A stretch of 6,042 bases of DNA from Planktothrix sp. UBA8402 (GTDB lineage Bacteria; Cyanobacteriota; Cyanobacteriia; Cyanobacteriales; Microcoleaceae). Position 1 is the stretch's first letter, and the number at the start of each line of letters is the position of its first letter. Where the stretch lies: positions 1,021 through 7,062 of the forward strand of contig DMPJ01000411.1 in assembly GCA_003456035.1 (NCBI GenBank), written 5' to 3'. The position numbers were made by a program, and so were the translations under genes. Shown here one piece after another: positions 5,926 through 6,042 of the stretch. Below the pieces are notes generated by a model. That model made no database searches. It had not been told where the DNA came from and saw only the letters and a list, made by a program, of their open reading frames with translations.

Positions 5926-5931
5926 AAGGAG
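5926..5931 (+). promoter_or_regulatory. Strong Shine-Dalgarno for the cut-off downstream gene
   Basis: AAGGAG is seven bases before ATG 5939 and only two bases after the preceding stop codon (5921-5923). It is the best ribosome-binding site in the window and argues that the following frame is translated from the same message. Confidence 0.7.
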
Positions 5932-5938
5932 TATTAGT

Positions 5939-6042
5939 ATGAAATTTGAAATTGTATCCTATTTTAAGTCTGGAAAATTAATGGCTTTTTTCCTTATGAA
6001 ATGGAGGTCTAATTTATCCCCAATTAAGTTATTTTTTATCGT
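5939..6042 (+). CDS. Start of an unidentified gene, cut by the window edge
   Basis: Open from ATG 5939 to the end of the window (34 full codons). It begins MKFEIVSYFKSGKLMAFFLM and continues KWRSNLSPIKLFFIV. It sits 15 bp after the 817-residue gene behind AAGGAG, so co-transcription is likely. The visible part is basic and hydrophobic, with a second ATG at codon 15 and a third at codon 20. KWRSNLSPIKLFFIV could be the beginning of a signal peptide or membrane segment, but too little is present to assign a family. It may also be a short frame that ends just beyond the edge. Confidence 0.5.
   Translation, partial: MKFEIVSYFKSGKLMAFFLMKWRSNLSPIKLFFI

Overview
The window looks like chromosomal DNA from an A+T-rich cyanobacterium. 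The evidence is three HIP1 octamers (GCGATCGC at 211-218, 544-551 and 1877-1884), a typical RuvA, a short hairpin repeat present twice, and a large Ca-binding-repeat protein of a type common in filamentous cyanobacteria. A Planktothrix/Oscillatoria-like host is plausible from composition and style, but this is inference and cannot be settled from the window.

Layout. Positions 1-188 hold no gene: there is a 22-bp hairpin repeat (33-54) and a long imperfect inverted repeat (122-183) just past the 3' end of ruvA. ruvA (minus, 821-189) encodes the Holliday-junction-binding subunit of the RuvAB branch-migration complex. It diverges from a 63-residue unknown protein (897-1088), with overlapping opposite -10 boxes between them. 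The small gene converges on a minus-strand pair: a 53-residue soluble rubredoxin (2548-2387), followed after 9 bp by a HI0933/YhiN/BaiN-type FAD protein (2377-1139) that starts at TTG. Divergent from the rubredoxin is a NodB-type polysaccharide deacetylase (2643-3347). A second copy of the hairpin repeat lies at 3411-3432.

The right-hand 2.5 kb is one gene (3470-5923, 817 residues). It encodes a multidomain, probably extracellular or surface protein with 22 RTX-type nonapeptides, an RTX C-cap, a Calx-beta domain, and a seven-blade FG-GAP-like beta-propeller whose last strand seems to be supplied from the N-terminal side of the propeller. Fifteen bases further on, behind a strong Shine-Dalgarno, a further reading frame starts (5939) and runs off the window.

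How the genes relate. The rubredoxin and flavoprotein are arranged as a translationally coupled redox pair. The propeller protein and the cut-off frame probably share a transcript. ruvA, the small protein and the deacetylase have no evident functional link to their neighbours. I see no CRISPR array, tRNA, rRNA or complete insertion sequence. The least standard items are the domain order of the 817-residue protein and the rubredoxin/flavoprotein pairing; neither proves a new system.
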